Below, one piece after another: positions 27,256 through 36,085 of a stretch of DNA of 64,000 nucleotides (the stretch's first letter is position 1; the number at the start of each line of letters is the position of its first letter). Both the position numbers and the translations under genes were made by a program. Origin of the DNA: Arcicella aquatica (GTDB lineage Bacteria > Bacteroidota > Bacteroidia > Cytophagales > Spirosomataceae); assembly GCF_034928825.1 (NCBI RefSeq), contig NZ_JAYFUL010000027.1, positions 10,539-74,538 of the forward strand. The letters are read 5' to 3'. The notes under the pieces were generated by a model, which was given only the letters and a program-made list of their open reading frames with translations, was not told the origin of the DNA and made no database searches.

Positions 27256-27620
27256 AGTTCAAGCATTTGAGTGTTGTTTTTCTAGAAACGGCAAGACGTT
27301 AAGAATATTTCAAGAGTTTGATAAAGAGTGTGCAATTTGATTCAGAGTATATTTAAATCTTGATAAGATTTAAGGCGTCAGCATTTAGTGAAATTCCACT
27401 GTTTGAGCGTAGCGAGTTTGGAATTTCTTGACTTTCTTTTGTTACTTTTCTTGTGTCAAGACAAGAAAAGTAAGGTCTTGCGAAAGGAAATGTTGTTTTG
27501 GGGATATAAACAAAATATAATTTTTAAACATATTCTATCAATCCTTTCCCACAAGTATTTACGTAAATGTTAAAACAAAATACTTCATAAAACATTTATC
27601 AAGTTATAAAGCATTATCAG
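27256..27620. other. Gene-free stretch with a two-hairpin dispersed-repeat-like segment
   Basis: No real gene. The middle (27390-27473) carries two inverted repeats: GAAATTCCA/TGGAATTTC (27390-27398, 27419-27427) around GAGCGTAGCGAG-type sequence, and TTACTTTTCTTGT/ACAAGAAAAGTAA (27442-27454, 27461-27473). This block resembles a repeat that I remember from many Bacteroidota genomes. The remainder is plain AT-rich upstream sequence of the SGNH lipoprotein gene. Confidence 0.55.
27390..27473. repeat. Dispersed-repeat-like block with two perfect hairpins
   Basis: Two adjacent perfect stems (9 bp and 13 bp) in a non-coding region. The short open frame that crosses it (LDFLLLLFLCQDKKSKVL) is the low-complexity peptide such repeats give and is not a gene. 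Only one copy is present in this window. Confidence 0.5.
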
Positions 27621-28346
27621 ATGAATCAGCTAAAGTATATTGCCTTTTGTTTGTTTTTACTGCTGGCTTGTAGTTCAACAGAAGAAAAAATGTATGTGCC
27701 TCAGAATCCAACATCAGGTGGTCAACCAATTGTTGATGTACCTACTATTAAGAAATCTTTTCTAGCGTTAGGTGATTCATACACTATCGGACAAAGCGTG
27801 CCTGAAAAAGACCGTTGGTCGGTGCTTTTGAATGATTTATTGGCAATTCAATATCAAATTACTCCACACGATATTATTGCCCAAACTGGGTGGACTACCC
27901 AAGAACTAATGCAAGGCATTATGAAACAAAACCTTACGCAACAATATGATATGGTTTCGTTATTAATTGGTGTAAATAACCAATATCGTGGGCTTAGCTT
28001 GGAACAATACCGTTCTGAATTTCGTGAATTGTTGAAAATTAGTGCCAATTTTGCTAAGAATGACTATCAAAAAGTAATGGTGCTTTCAATTCCTGATTGG
28101 GGTGTTTCGCCCGCAGGACAAAATGCCGACAAATCCAAAATAGGTAGTGAAATTGATGCTTTTAATGGTGTAGCAGTGGAGGAATGTAAAAAAGTAGGAG
28201 TAGCTTTTATTGATATTACGGGTATCAGCAGACAAAATACTGACGCTTCGATGTTTGCCAGTGATGGCTTACACTTCTCAGGGAAAATGCATCAACTTTG
28301 GGCTATGAAAGCACAAAGTACGGCATTGGGCATCCTTAAAAAGTGA
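27621..28346 (+). CDS. SGNH/GDSL-family hydrolase lipoprotein
   Basis: 241 aa. A lipobox (FLLLACSS, Cys17) marks it as a lipoprotein. The SGNH fold is shown by block I FLALGDSYTIGQS (nucleophile Ser53), block III GVNNQYRG (Asn) and block V DGLHFSGKMH (D215, H218), so the catalytic triad is intact. It probably removes acyl groups from a sugar or lipid at the cell envelope; the substrate is unknown. It is convergent with the HupE/UreJ-like gene with only 3 nt between them. Confidence 0.92.
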   Translation: MNQLKYIAFCLFLLLACSSTEEKMYVPQNPTSGGQPIVDVPTIKKSFLALGDSYTIGQSVPEKDRWSVLLNDLLAIQYQITPHDIIAQTGWTTQELMQGIMKQNLTQQYDMVSLLIGVNNQYRGLSLEQYRSEFRELLKISANFAKNDYQKVMVLSIPDWGVSPAGQNADKSKIGSEIDAFNGVAVEECKKVGVAFIDITGISRQNTDASMFASDGLHFSGKMHQLWAMKAQSTALGILKK

Positions 28347-28349
28347 GTA

Positions 28350-28952
28350 TTAATGAGCTTTCAAAAATTCAGTACTCAATATCAATGTTAATGCTACCCC
28401 AGCTACTAAACTTGATAGAATGAGGTTCCAATCGTGTTTTTTTACCCTAAAAATATCTAATAATAAAGAGCTAACGATTAACGAAAGTAATACAATCAAT
28501 AGTTGCCCAATTTCTAAGCCCAAATTAAAAGATAACAAGGGTTGCCAAATACTTTCTTCTTTTCCTAATAAGCTCCTCAGGTAATTTGAAAAGCCCATTC
28601 CATGGATTAAACCAAAAAGCATCGCCATCGGATAACGTAGTACAGATGATTTTTCTATTTGTGAAGGACGTTCAGCAGATTTATGAAATAAATTGATAAA
28701 ACAAGTAAGAAAAATACTGACAGGAATTAAAAATTCAATCAAATCGGTACTATAAGTAATCAGTTGAAGGGTAGCCAAGGCTAAGGTAAGTGAGTGCCCA
28801 ATGGTGAAAGCCGTTATTAGAAAGGCCACTTTTTTTAAATCCTTCAGTCGAAAAATAGCACAGAGCGCTATTACAAACAAAATATGATCGTAACCGTTGA
28901 TGTCTGTAATGTGTTGAAAACCAAGCTTGAAAAATGTTTGAAAGTCTGACAT
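28350..28952 (-). CDS. HupE/UreJ-like membrane protein
   Basis: 200 aa with about six membrane helices. The family motifs are GFQHITDINGYDHILFVIAL (the H-x3-G-x-D-H metal-site motif) and HSLTLALATL, with a later FGLIHGMGFSNYL. HupE/UreJ proteins are thought to move nickel or cobalt; this HupE/UreJ_2 branch in Bacteroidota is less well understood. It is divergent (129 nt apart) from the Cys-motif small protein that heads the TonB/PepSY operon, so a role in metal uptake is plausible. Confidence 0.9.
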   Translation of the reverse strand: MSDFQTFFKLGFQHITDINGYDHILFVIALCAIFRLKDLKKVAFLITAFTIGHSLTLALATLQLITYSTDLIEFLIPVSIFLTCFINLFHKSAERPSQIEKSSVLRYPMAMLFGLIHGMGFSNYLRSLLGKEESIWQPLLSFNLGLEIGQLLIVLLSLIVSSLLLDIFRVKKHDWNLILSSLVAGVALTLILSTEFLKAH

Positions 28953-29080
28953 GTTGATGATTATTTGCCTTTGTGGTTAGATATTCACAAAAGTAAATAT
29001 TTTAAATTGAATTTCATTTAAAATCATATCGGGGTACAATCTATTGATTTTGATTGTAAATTGCATGAAATTTTAAATCC

Positions 29081-29470
29081 ATGAATACAAAAAACTACAT
29101 AGCGTTGTTGCTGTTGGTATTGATTAGCGTAAAAACGCTGCTCGTACCTGTAGTGTATTTGGATTTTGAATTAAGGAAAGATTACATCATCCAGAACCTT
29201 TGTGAAAACCGTTTAAAACCACAACTGAATTGTAATGGGCATTGCTACTTGGCCAAGAAACTTCAGAAAGTGGCAGAAGACAATGCTACCAAAGAAACAC
29301 AAAAACAAGGGCAGTCTATCAAGAAAATCTTGCAAGAAGTGTTTGATGCGGAGCCTCTTTTTACTTTAGATTGGGCTTTTGTAAATCCTCCTACAAAATC
29401 TATTTACACTTTTCTTACTGAAAACTCAGTAAGCGTTAGCTCTTCTCTTTTTCATCCTCCGATAGTCTAA
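29081..29470 (+). CDS. Small Cys-motif membrane protein heading the TonB receptor/PepSY operon
   Basis: 129 aa. One N-terminal membrane segment (about residues 5-25), then C-x9-C-x-G-x-C-Y-L-A-K-K-L seen in LNCNGHCYLAKKL, a charged helix, and a C-terminal SSLFHPPIV. A close relative with the same motif and spacing lies at 39256-39639. The three cysteines could hold a metal ion or haem-related ligand. Family function is unknown; the shared context (TonB receptor and PepSY here, MbnP/MbnH there) suggests iron or copper handling. It is 271 nt upstream of the TonB receptor gene. Confidence 0.75.
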   Translation: MNTKNYIALLLLVLISVKTLLVPVVYLDFELRKDYIIQNLCENRLKPQLNCNGHCYLAKKLQKVAEDNATKETQKQGQSIKKILQEVFDAEPLFTLDWAFVNPPTKSIYTFLTENSVSVSSSLFHPPIV

Positions 29471-29666
29471 TCAGATATCTTGTTTCGTTTTATTTTTTTG
29501 AGGAGGAATTATACTGTCTTCACAGTTAATTTTTGTCTTGAGCATAAATAACGAACAAAATTCCATTTTCTTTCAAGTACTATCATTGTAACGTATTCCA
29601 AATACAGTTGTTAGCTTTTTTGTATGATTGCTTGCGTCAATCGTATTGGTTTTCTCGTACTCTATT

Positions 29667-29703
29667 TTGAGAACCTTTTCTCAATGATAAAGTCATTGAG
29701 AAA
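29667..29703 (+). promoter_or_regulatory. Mutually exclusive hairpins in the 5' region of the TonB receptor gene
   Basis: The middle segment TTCTCAATGA (29678-29687) can pair upstream with TTGAGAA (29667-29673) or downstream with TCATTGAGAA (29693-29702), both perfectly. Only one stem can form at a time. It lies 38 nt before the ATG. This could be an RNA switch or attenuator, or else a tandem protein-binding site. Confidence 0.55.
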
Positions 29704-29741
29704 CAATACCTTAAAAGCCAACTAGATTATAAAAATTAAAG

Positions 29742-32105
29742 ATGAAAAACATATTCAATCTTATCATCGTCATTTTATTGACGATATCTTCAACCATTGC
29801 TCAAAAAATTATAAAAGGTAAAATTTTTGATAATTCAACCAAAGAACCAGTAGTAGGTGCTTCTGTAAAAGCACTAGGCACTCATGCAGGAACTACTACC
29901 AATATTAATGGTGAATTCTCCTTTAATGTTACCGAGCACATCAATAAAATTAGTGTTTCGAGCATTGGTTTTCAAACGTTGGAAGTAGATTATAGTACCG
30001 AAAAAGTATTATCTATTTCGCTAGAACCCTCTGTAGAAAACCTCCAACAAGTAGTAGTAACGGCTAATCGTGAAGCTAGTTTACGAACCCAAGCTCCAGT
30101 GGCGATTTCTAAATTATCATCAACATTAATAAACGATGCCAAACCTACTAGTATGTACGAAATCATCAACAAGACGCCAGGCGTAGTGATGATGAACTAT
30201 AATAATGAACAACATGGGATGGGTATTCGTCAGCCAATGGGAACTTCTGCTTACTTTTTATATTTAGAAGATGGCGTACCGATTAGACCAATGGGGGTTT
30301 TTAACCATAATGCCATTATTGAAATGAACGTGTTTTCTGTTTCTTCGGTAGAAGTAGTAAAAGGACCAGCGTCATCATTATATGGACCAGAGGCTGTAGG
30401 TGGAGCGATTAATTTTATTACACAACGCCCAACGGCTGTGCCTACTGCACGTGTAGGTATTCAGTTTGATAATTACGGCTACAAGAGAATACAATATGGT
30501 GCAGGAGCGACAGTCGGGAAATTTGGTTTATACTTAGGTGGATATGTAGCCAAACAAGTAGATTCTTGGCAGTCGAGAAGTGATTTTGATAAAACTTCTT
30601 TTAATGCACGAGCAGAGTATAAAATTTCTGACAAAACTCGCTTAGTCAGCACTTTGGCTTATAATGATTATTATTCACAAACAGGGGGCAGTGTAGACTC
30701 TATTGCATTTTATAAAAGGGAGTATTCTTCTACTTCTGATTTTACCTATAGAAAAGTATTGGCAACTCGTGCTAAAATTTCTTTAGAACATACTTGGAAT
30801 AGCAATTCAGAAACCACAGTTACACCCTATTACCGTAATAATTCGGTAGGTCAAAACCCTAGCTATTCAATTCGTTGGACAACGGGTGCAACCACAGCCA
30901 AAGGAGAAATTAATGATAATTCATTTACATCTTATGGCGTTTTGGCTCAGCATTCACAGAAATTCGATTTCTTGAAGGCTCGTTTGTTAGTGGGGGGTAC
31001 TTACGATTATTCAACGAATCCATACCGTTCTTATACAATCGACCTTACAGCTAAATTACGTGCTGATGGAAAATCGGTAGAGAAATATACTTTGGTGAAA
31101 GAAAACCCAGATGTTTTTGTAGCTAAATACGATGCAAAAATATTTAATACTGGTTTGTTCTCGCAGTTTGATTTTGAACCTATTCAAAAACTAAGATTAT
31201 CCTTAGGACTTCGTTACGACCGTATGTCGTTCGACTATTTGAATTATTTAGATAACAATGCAACAGGCACAAAAGAGTACAGCCAAGTAACCCCAAAAAT
31301 CGGGGCAACGTATGATTTAGGCAATGGAAAAGGTATTTATGCTAATTACTCACAAGGCTTCTCGCCTCCAGGTTTAACGGCAGTTTTCCGTAAAACCCCT
31401 ACTGGTAGTGCTAATCCATTTTATTATAATTTAACGCCTGCCTATTTCGATAACAAAGAAGTAGGAGGATGGGCGTCGTTCTTGGATAACAAGATTTATA
31501 TCGACGTTGCCTATTATGAAATGAATGGTAAGAATGAATTATTAAGTATCCGTCAGCCCGATAATTCTACAGATTATCAGTCTGCTGGAAAAACTTTGCA
31601 CAAAGGTATCGAGTACGGCATTACATATAAACCTAGTTCAGAATGGTTTATCCGTTTTGGAGGAACAAATGCCGTTCACCGTTTTATTGAATTTACTTTA
31701 AGTACGAAATCTTCGGATTTAGTGAAAGATGTAAACGGTAAAGATATGCCTTCTGCTCCTTCGTTTATTGCCAATTCTGAAATTACTTATAAACCAAAAT
31801 GGGCAAAGGGTTTACGTACTGCTATCGAATGGCAGCGTTTGTCATCGTATTACCAAAACCAAACCAATACCGTTATGTATAACGACAAAACTGCTTTCGG
31901 GCTTTCGGGCGTAAGCGTGTTGAATTTCCGTGCTGGTTACAATTTTAAAGGGATTGAGGTATTTACCAATATCATGAACTTGACGGATGAGTTATACGCC
32001 AATCAGGCTTCTAGAGGTAACAATGCTACTGACAGAACTACCTATACGCCAGCCGCTCCACGTACTGTGGTGATTGGCTTGCAATACAATTTTACGGGAA
32101 AATAG
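29742..32105 (+). CDS. TonB-dependent receptor with CarboxypepD_reg-like N-terminus
   Basis: 787 aa. Signal peptide (LIIVILLTISSTIAQ), then a CarboxypepD_reg-like domain (residues about 22-105, KIIKGKIFDNSTKEPVVGAS), a plug domain (VVTANREASLRTQAPVAIS to GGAINFITQRPT at about 225) and a 22-strand-type barrel ending VVIGLQYNFTGK. It imports a chelated metal, haem or similar ligand across the outer membrane with TonB energy; this one is the single-receptor type, not SusC. The downstream 53-aa protein and PepSY protein fit iron or copper uptake. Confidence 0.92.
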   Translation: MKNIFNLIIVILLTISSTIAQKIIKGKIFDNSTKEPVVGASVKALGTHAGTTTNINGEFSFNVTEHINKISVSSIGFQTLEVDYSTEKVLSISLEPSVENLQQVVVTANREASLRTQAPVAISKLSSTLINDAKPTSMYEIINKTPGVVMMNYNNEQHGMGIRQPMGTSAYFLYLEDGVPIRPMGVFNHNAIIEMNVFSVSSVEVVKGPASSLYGPEAVGGAINFITQRPTAVPTARVGIQFDNYGYKRIQYGAGATVGKFGLYLGGYVAKQVDSWQSRSDFDKTSFNARAEYKISDKTRLVSTLAYNDYYSQTGGSVDSIAFYKREYSSTSDFTYRKVLATRAKISLEHTWNSNSETTVTPYYRNNSVGQNPSYSIRWTTGATTAKGEINDNSFTSYGVLAQHSQKFDFLKARLLVGGTYDYSTNPYRSYTIDLTAKLRADGKSVEKYTLVKENPDVFVAKYDAKIFNTGLFSQFDFEPIQKLRLSLGLRYDRMSFDYLNYLDNNATGTKEYSQVTPKIGATYDLGNGKGIYANYSQGFSPPGLTAVFRKTPTGSANPFYYNLTPAYFDNKEVGGWASFLDNKIYIDVAYYEMNGKNELLSIRQPDNSTDYQSAGKTLHKGIEYGITYKPSSEWFIRFGGTNAVHRFIEFTLSTKSSDLVKDVNGKDMPSAPSFIANSEITYKPKWAKGLRTAIEWQRLSSYYQNQTNTVMYNDKTAFGLSGVSVLNFRAGYNFKGIEVFTNIMNLTDELYANQASRGNNATDRTTYTPAAPRTVVIGLQYNFTGK

Positions 32106-32217
32106 TTGTGAATGAGTGAGTTGTGAGTCAGTTGTTGAGTGTTTTGTGATTTAATGAATGAGTGATTATATGAACTGCAATAACTAATATACTTCCTCAC
32201 GACTCACTCATTCACAA
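32106..32217 (+). repeat. 22-bp imperfect inverted repeat after the TonB receptor gene
   Basis: TTGTGAATGAGTGAGTTGTG (from 32106) pairs with the segment 32196-32217, with one mismatch that is a G-T wobble in RNA. The 68-nt loop is T/A-rich. The left arm begins right after the stop codon. It could end or attenuate transcription and so lower expression of the two genes downstream, or protect the receptor mRNA. Confidence 0.55.
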
Positions 32218-32236
32218 TTAAAAAAATAAAAAGGCG

Positions 32237-32398
32237 ATGATAAACCTTGAAAAACAATTAAGAGGTACTGGTGTGTGCGTAGCACCACGCTGGTATCAAT
32301 TCACTGACGATTTAGGCATTTGGGTTGCTCTGTTTTCTTTTCACTTTTTGATTTTAATTGCGATGTTTCACTTACTGATTAATACAATAACAAAATAA
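32237..32398 (+). CDS. 53-aa single-pass membrane protein between TonB receptor and PepSY genes
   Basis: MINLEKQLRGTGVCVAPRWY is followed by a hydrophobic helix (about residues 28-50) with two His residues (FSFHFLILIAMFHLLI). One Cys lies at position 14. The stop is 2 nt before the PepSY gene start, so the two are surely translated from one message. His residues in the membrane helix are compatible with haem or metal contact, which is inference. It could be a small partner of the PepSY protein. No known family. Confidence 0.7.
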   Translation: MINLEKQLRGTGVCVAPRWYQFTDDLGIWVALFSFHFLILIAMFHLLINTITK

Positions 32399-32400
32399 TT

Positions 32401-34032
32401 ATGGCTAACAATATAGTTGAAATAGCGGATGATTCGATTCATAAAGAATCTTACTTCGGAGGATTAAAGAAAAAAATAAAACGAAATATCTATCGTTGGC
32501 ATAGAATTATCGGCTTGGTCACGATGATTCCAGTAATTTTTTGGTGTATTTCAGGAATGATGCACCCTTTTATGTCGCATTGGTTTAAGGTAAAATTGGC
32601 ACATGAATTTGTAAAACCAGAAGCCGTAAACCAAGCACAAATAAAATTGTCTTTGCAAGAAGTACTCACCAAAAATGAGATTACAGAATTTAAAAATTTC
32701 CGTATTGTTAGTTTCAACAATCAGACGTACTACCAAGTAAAAAGGCTAAGTAATCGCCTAGCGTATTTCAATGCTACTAATGCAGAAATGCTTAAAGATG
32801 GCGATAAAAAGTACGCTGAATTTTTGGCTCGCTATTTTATTGAAGACCAAACAGCCAAGATTATTAGTATTGAAGAAATCACAGATTTTGATGATGAATA
32901 TGCTTATGTCAATCGGCTGTTACCTGTTTGGAAAGTATCATTCGACCGTGCCGATGGCATGGACATTTATGTAGAAACAGAGCAAACTCGTTTGGCAAAC
33001 TTCAACGAAAACCGTAGAAAAGCCTTTTTATGGGTCTTCAGAACGTTTCATAATTGGGATTTCTTGATGAAAATCACTAATAATACACTCAGGATTTCGA
33101 TAATGATAGGATTTTTATCAATCATCATTATTTCGATGTTGAGTGGTTTGGTGATTTATGGGTTTATGTGGGGCAAATTCAAAAAGCCACGTAATGCCAA
33201 CGATAAAGTAGGAATCTTGAGGAAATACCACCGACAAATAGGCCTTTGGGTAGCTTTTGTCACTTTCACTTTTGCTTTTTCGGGTGCTTACCACGCTACC
33301 AAAAAACTCACTCCCGACGAACGCATTAAGTACTTCTATCAACCAGCCATCAAAACTACGGATTTACAAACGGCTACTTTGGCTTTACCACTAGACTGGA
33401 CAAAGGTTGCGAACCTTTCTTTAGCCAAAATTGATGACAAACTGTATTATCAAGTATTTACAAAGTCGGAAGAAAAGGGAGCTTGGAAAAAAGAGCAACA
33501 AGATAAAGCCGAGAAAATGGGTGAAAGTAAAAAACTTGATGCTAAACCCAATGTAGCTTATTACGATGTACAAACAGCTAGCCTATTGCCAGATGGAATC
33601 ATGCTTCATGCCAAAGCGTTGGTAGGGCATTTTATTGAGCAAGGTAAATCTGGTGGCGACCCAGCCTGTTGTGATTTAACCGCAAGTACAGATGAAGGCG
33701 ATGACGAAGCATTACCCGCCATAGCTTCAACAGGATTTTTAACCAAATTCGACAAAGAGTACGGTTTTGTAAACAAGCGTTTGCCAGTAGTAAAATTAGC
33801 ATTGGTGACGGACAATCATTTAACCTATTATGTTGAACCAGCTACTAGTCGTTTAGCCGCTAAAGTTATTGATTCAGACCGACGAGAAGGGCTTTCGTTT
33901 GGGGTTTTACACAAATTCTTGTTTATGGATTGGGCAGGAAAAGACATCCGTGACATCGTTACTATCCTTTCAGCATTAGGTGTTTTGGTAGTGAGTTTGT
34001 TTGGCTTTGCTTTGTTTTTAAAGGTGAAGTAG
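32401..34032 (+). CDS. PepSY-associated TM-helix protein (iron-uptake type)
   Basis: 543 aa with about four membrane segments. It begins KIKRNIYRWHRIIGLVTMIP, the typical RxxRxxHRxxGL start of PepSY_TM proteins, and has PepSY-like extracytoplasmic stretches (QTYYQVKRLSNRLAYFN; AYVNRLLPVWKVSFDR), the second half repeating the pattern (KYHRQIGLWVAFVTFTFAFS; YGFVNKRLPVVKLAL). These proteins accompany TonB receptors and are thought to reduce or release ferric siderophores or other metals. A Cys pair (C423-C424, GDPACCDLTAS) in the second periplasmic part is unusual and might bind metal. Confidence 0.88.
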   Translation: MANNIVEIADDSIHKESYFGGLKKKIKRNIYRWHRIIGLVTMIPVIFWCISGMMHPFMSHWFKVKLAHEFVKPEAVNQAQIKLSLQEVLTKNEITEFKNFRIVSFNNQTYYQVKRLSNRLAYFNATNAEMLKDGDKKYAEFLARYFIEDQTAKIISIEEITDFDDEYAYVNRLLPVWKVSFDRADGMDIYVETEQTRLANFNENRRKAFLWVFRTFHNWDFLMKITNNTLRISIMIGFLSIIIISMLSGLVIYGFMWGKFKKPRNANDKVGILRKYHRQIGLWVAFVTFTFAFSGAYHATKKLTPDERIKYFYQPAIKTTDLQTATLALPLDWTKVANLSLAKIDDKLYYQVFTKSEEKGAWKKEQQDKAEKMGESKKLDAKPNVAYYDVQTASLLPDGIMLHAKALVGHFIEQGKSGGDPACCDLTASTDEGDDEALPAIASTGFLTKFDKEYGFVNKRLPVVKLALVTDNHLTYYVEPATSRLAAKVIDSDRREGLSFGVLHKFLFMDWAGKDIRDIVTILSALGVLVVSLFGFALFLKVK

Positions 34033-34093
34033 GAAACAGAAATAGTCGTAGAATATAACAAAATGTTCTACGACTATTAGTAATATACTAAAC

Positions 34094-35155
34094 TTAATAA
34101 ATTAAATACCTGACTTTTAGTATCCCATCAATTTTCCCATAACTTTCAAAATCTGCATTTATTTTATAGGTTATCCAAAATGCTTTGTCAAACATTTCGG
34201 GAATGATTTTACGTTGGGGTACTTCTTTTATTTCTAAAATTTCAATGCTTTTCTTTTTAGAACTTACGAGAGGAAGATAAAAACTCACGGCCCAATCGTC
34301 ACTATTTTGAATACCAAGCTTAAATTTTGATTTAATTTGTTCATATTTCATTTCATTAGTCTTCAGACTATCCGTTCTAACTTTAAAATTTATTATTTCA
34401 ATGGAATTGGTATCACGATAAAATGTGTTTTTTAATAAAAGGTATCTATTCGCTCCTGCAATATCCATATACTCCGTAACTGTTTGGTGATCAAAACTTT
34501 CTGAAACATCAATTTGTTTGCCTAGCCATTCACCCTTAAAATACCCTAATTCTCTATTTGGTGTATTTTTTATGTCTATTTCTACTGCTTTGTGATCAAA
34601 AAAAGCACCATTTGCACTCAACTGGATAGTATATTTACCATTCATGTCAAATATAAATGTAGGATTTTCCACTTTTGTGTTATATCCCCAATTCCCTACA
34701 CTTGTACCAATCTCAAGAGAAGAATAATTTTTTGATAAATTTTTCATTTTTACAACGCCATCATCTAATAATTCAATAGAGAAATCGGCTATGGGGGTTT
34801 TTTGTGTTACATAATTTATTACAATTTGCTTACTAACTGTTTTTGATTTTCCATTTTTATCATACCCAGTTAAAGTAATAGTATAATTCCCATCCTTTTT
34901 ATAATAATGTTTCCCATCCCAATTTATAATTACTCCTAAAGATAAATTATGAAGCGTTGTATCAGCTATTATTTTTGTGCCATCTCCATAATCTAAATCA
35001 TACTTAACAGCGTTATGTAGTCTGTTTAAGACATTAACATAATTGTATTCATGTATAATTTCGATATCTACCACTAATTCAGGGGTATTAAATATATCTT
35101 TTTCTTTACAAGAGAAAAGTAGTAATATAGAATATAAATAGAATAAATATTTCAT
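34094..35155 (-). CDS. PKD-domain lipoprotein
   Basis: 353 aa. Lipobox at the start (YSILLLFSCKEKD, Cys16). Residues about 45-105 form a PKD-like fold (YDLDYGDGTKIIADTT and KKDGNYTITLTGYDKNGKS), and a second one at about 115-195 (TPIADFSIELLDDGVVKMKN, then FDMNGKYTIQLSANG). The C-terminal half is beta-rich with no motif I know. Likely a surface-exposed adhesion or binding lipoprotein. Single gene, convergent with the PepSY gene. Confidence 0.82.
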   Translation of the reverse strand: MKYLFYLYSILLLFSCKEKDIFNTPELVVDIEIIHEYNYVNVLNRLHNAVKYDLDYGDGTKIIADTTLHNLSLGVIINWDGKHYYKKDGNYTITLTGYDKNGKSKTVSKQIVINYVTQKTPIADFSIELLDDGVVKMKNLSKNYSSLEIGTSVGNWGYNTKVENPTFIFDMNGKYTIQLSANGAFFDHKAVEIDIKNTPNRELGYFKGEWLGKQIDVSESFDHQTVTEYMDIAGANRYLLLKNTFYRDTNSIEIINFKVRTDSLKTNEMKYEQIKSKFKLGIQNSDDWAVSFYLPLVSSKKKSIEILEIKEVPQRKIIPEMFDKAFWITYKINADFESYGKIDGILKVRYLIY

Positions 35156-35466
35156 ATTAGAAAGAGATTGGGCTTTAGAGAAAATAGTTGTAATTGAACA
35201 TATCTGTTAAAAGGAACACTTTCAGCTTGCTTTAAGAGAAGATATTTTAAGGTAAAAACTAGTTTTCAAATTAGTCAAGAGGATAGTGTTTTTTATGTTT
35301 AAACAAACATATCAAAATAGCAGAAGAATAACTATAAATGATGATTAGTTTATCTCTTATTATTTATCAAACGGTAGCTTATTGGTAAATATAGAAGCTA
35401 TGAATCTTATGTATTATATTTGTAACATAATTCAAAAGTTATCAATTTTTGAAAATCGTTTAATCA
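35156..35466. other. Gene-free stretch between divergent genes
   Basis: AT-rich region between the PKD lipoprotein (minus) and the small membrane protein at 35467 (plus). It holds a -7-like TATATTTG at 35415-35422 facing right, with no TTG at the expected distance. A short frame starting at 35382 overlaps the real gene in another phase and is not credible. Confidence 0.5.
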
Positions 35467-35928
35467 ATGCTTACTTTCAACATAGATATACAAAAGCTAA
35501 CAAGACAACAAATAGGCAAGCTGAAAAGCTGGTTGGCTTTGGCTATTGTAGCGGTATTGGTGGGACAAAGTGTAGTAGGTTATTTGTTGGTAGTTTCATT
35601 AAAAGATGAAAACACTTTTAGTCAAGAAATGTCCAAGACTGAATCTAAAGTCAAGCAGTTGCATCAAGAAACGAAACAAAAATTACTTGCTTTAATCGAT
35701 TTCGACCAATCGTCTGACAAACAAAACAGAGGAACAAACAGTGTCCTTAATCTTACGCCATTCAACTTATTCTGTGAAGACTCATCCATTAAATTACCCA
35801 TTCACTATTCATTTCCGTTTTTACAAAAAAGAAATTATATTTATCTAAACCTGTACTACTTTAATCTTTACCTCAAGATTCCTCATCCCCCACAAACTAC
35901 CTCTTTTTCTGCTGTTTTTATGGGCTAG
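35467..35928 (+). CDS. Small membrane protein upstream of the cytochrome pair
   Basis: 153 aa. One membrane helix (about residues 23-44, LALAIVAVLVGQSVVGYLLV), then a charged helix (EMSKTESKVKQLHQETKQKL) and an aromatic-rich C-terminal part ending YLKIPHPPQTTS. The HPP ending recalls the FHPP and FRPP endings of the Cys-motif proteins at 29081 and 39256, but the Cys motif is missing. Function unknown. It lies 157 nt before the bd-like/haem c gene on the same strand, so it could belong to that unit. Confidence 0.6.
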   Translation: MLTFNIDIQKLTRQQIGKLKSWLALAIVAVLVGQSVVGYLLVVSLKDENTFSQEMSKTESKVKQLHQETKQKLLALIDFDQSSDKQNRGTNSVLNLTPFNLFCEDSSIKLPIHYSFPFLQKRNYIYLNLYYFNLYLKIPHPPQTTSFSAVFMG

Positions 35929-36085
35929 CATTCTTTCTATGAGCATGTAATTGATGTGCTTTACCTATGAATTTTCTTAGGATGAAATCACATGCCCAAA
36001 TAATATTAAGGTTTAACAAAACGCAATCATTAGGCTATTCTTTCAAAAGAATAGTCCAATAGACATTGCTCTAAAAATTATAGAA

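Noticed and set aside
27388..27573. 61-codon open frame before the SGNH gene
   Set aside because: It runs through the hairpin repeat block and gives low-complexity peptide; no gene-like features.
35382..35609. 75-codon frame overlapping the small membrane protein at 35467
   Set aside because: Its sequence is not protein-like and it overlaps a better gene in another frame.
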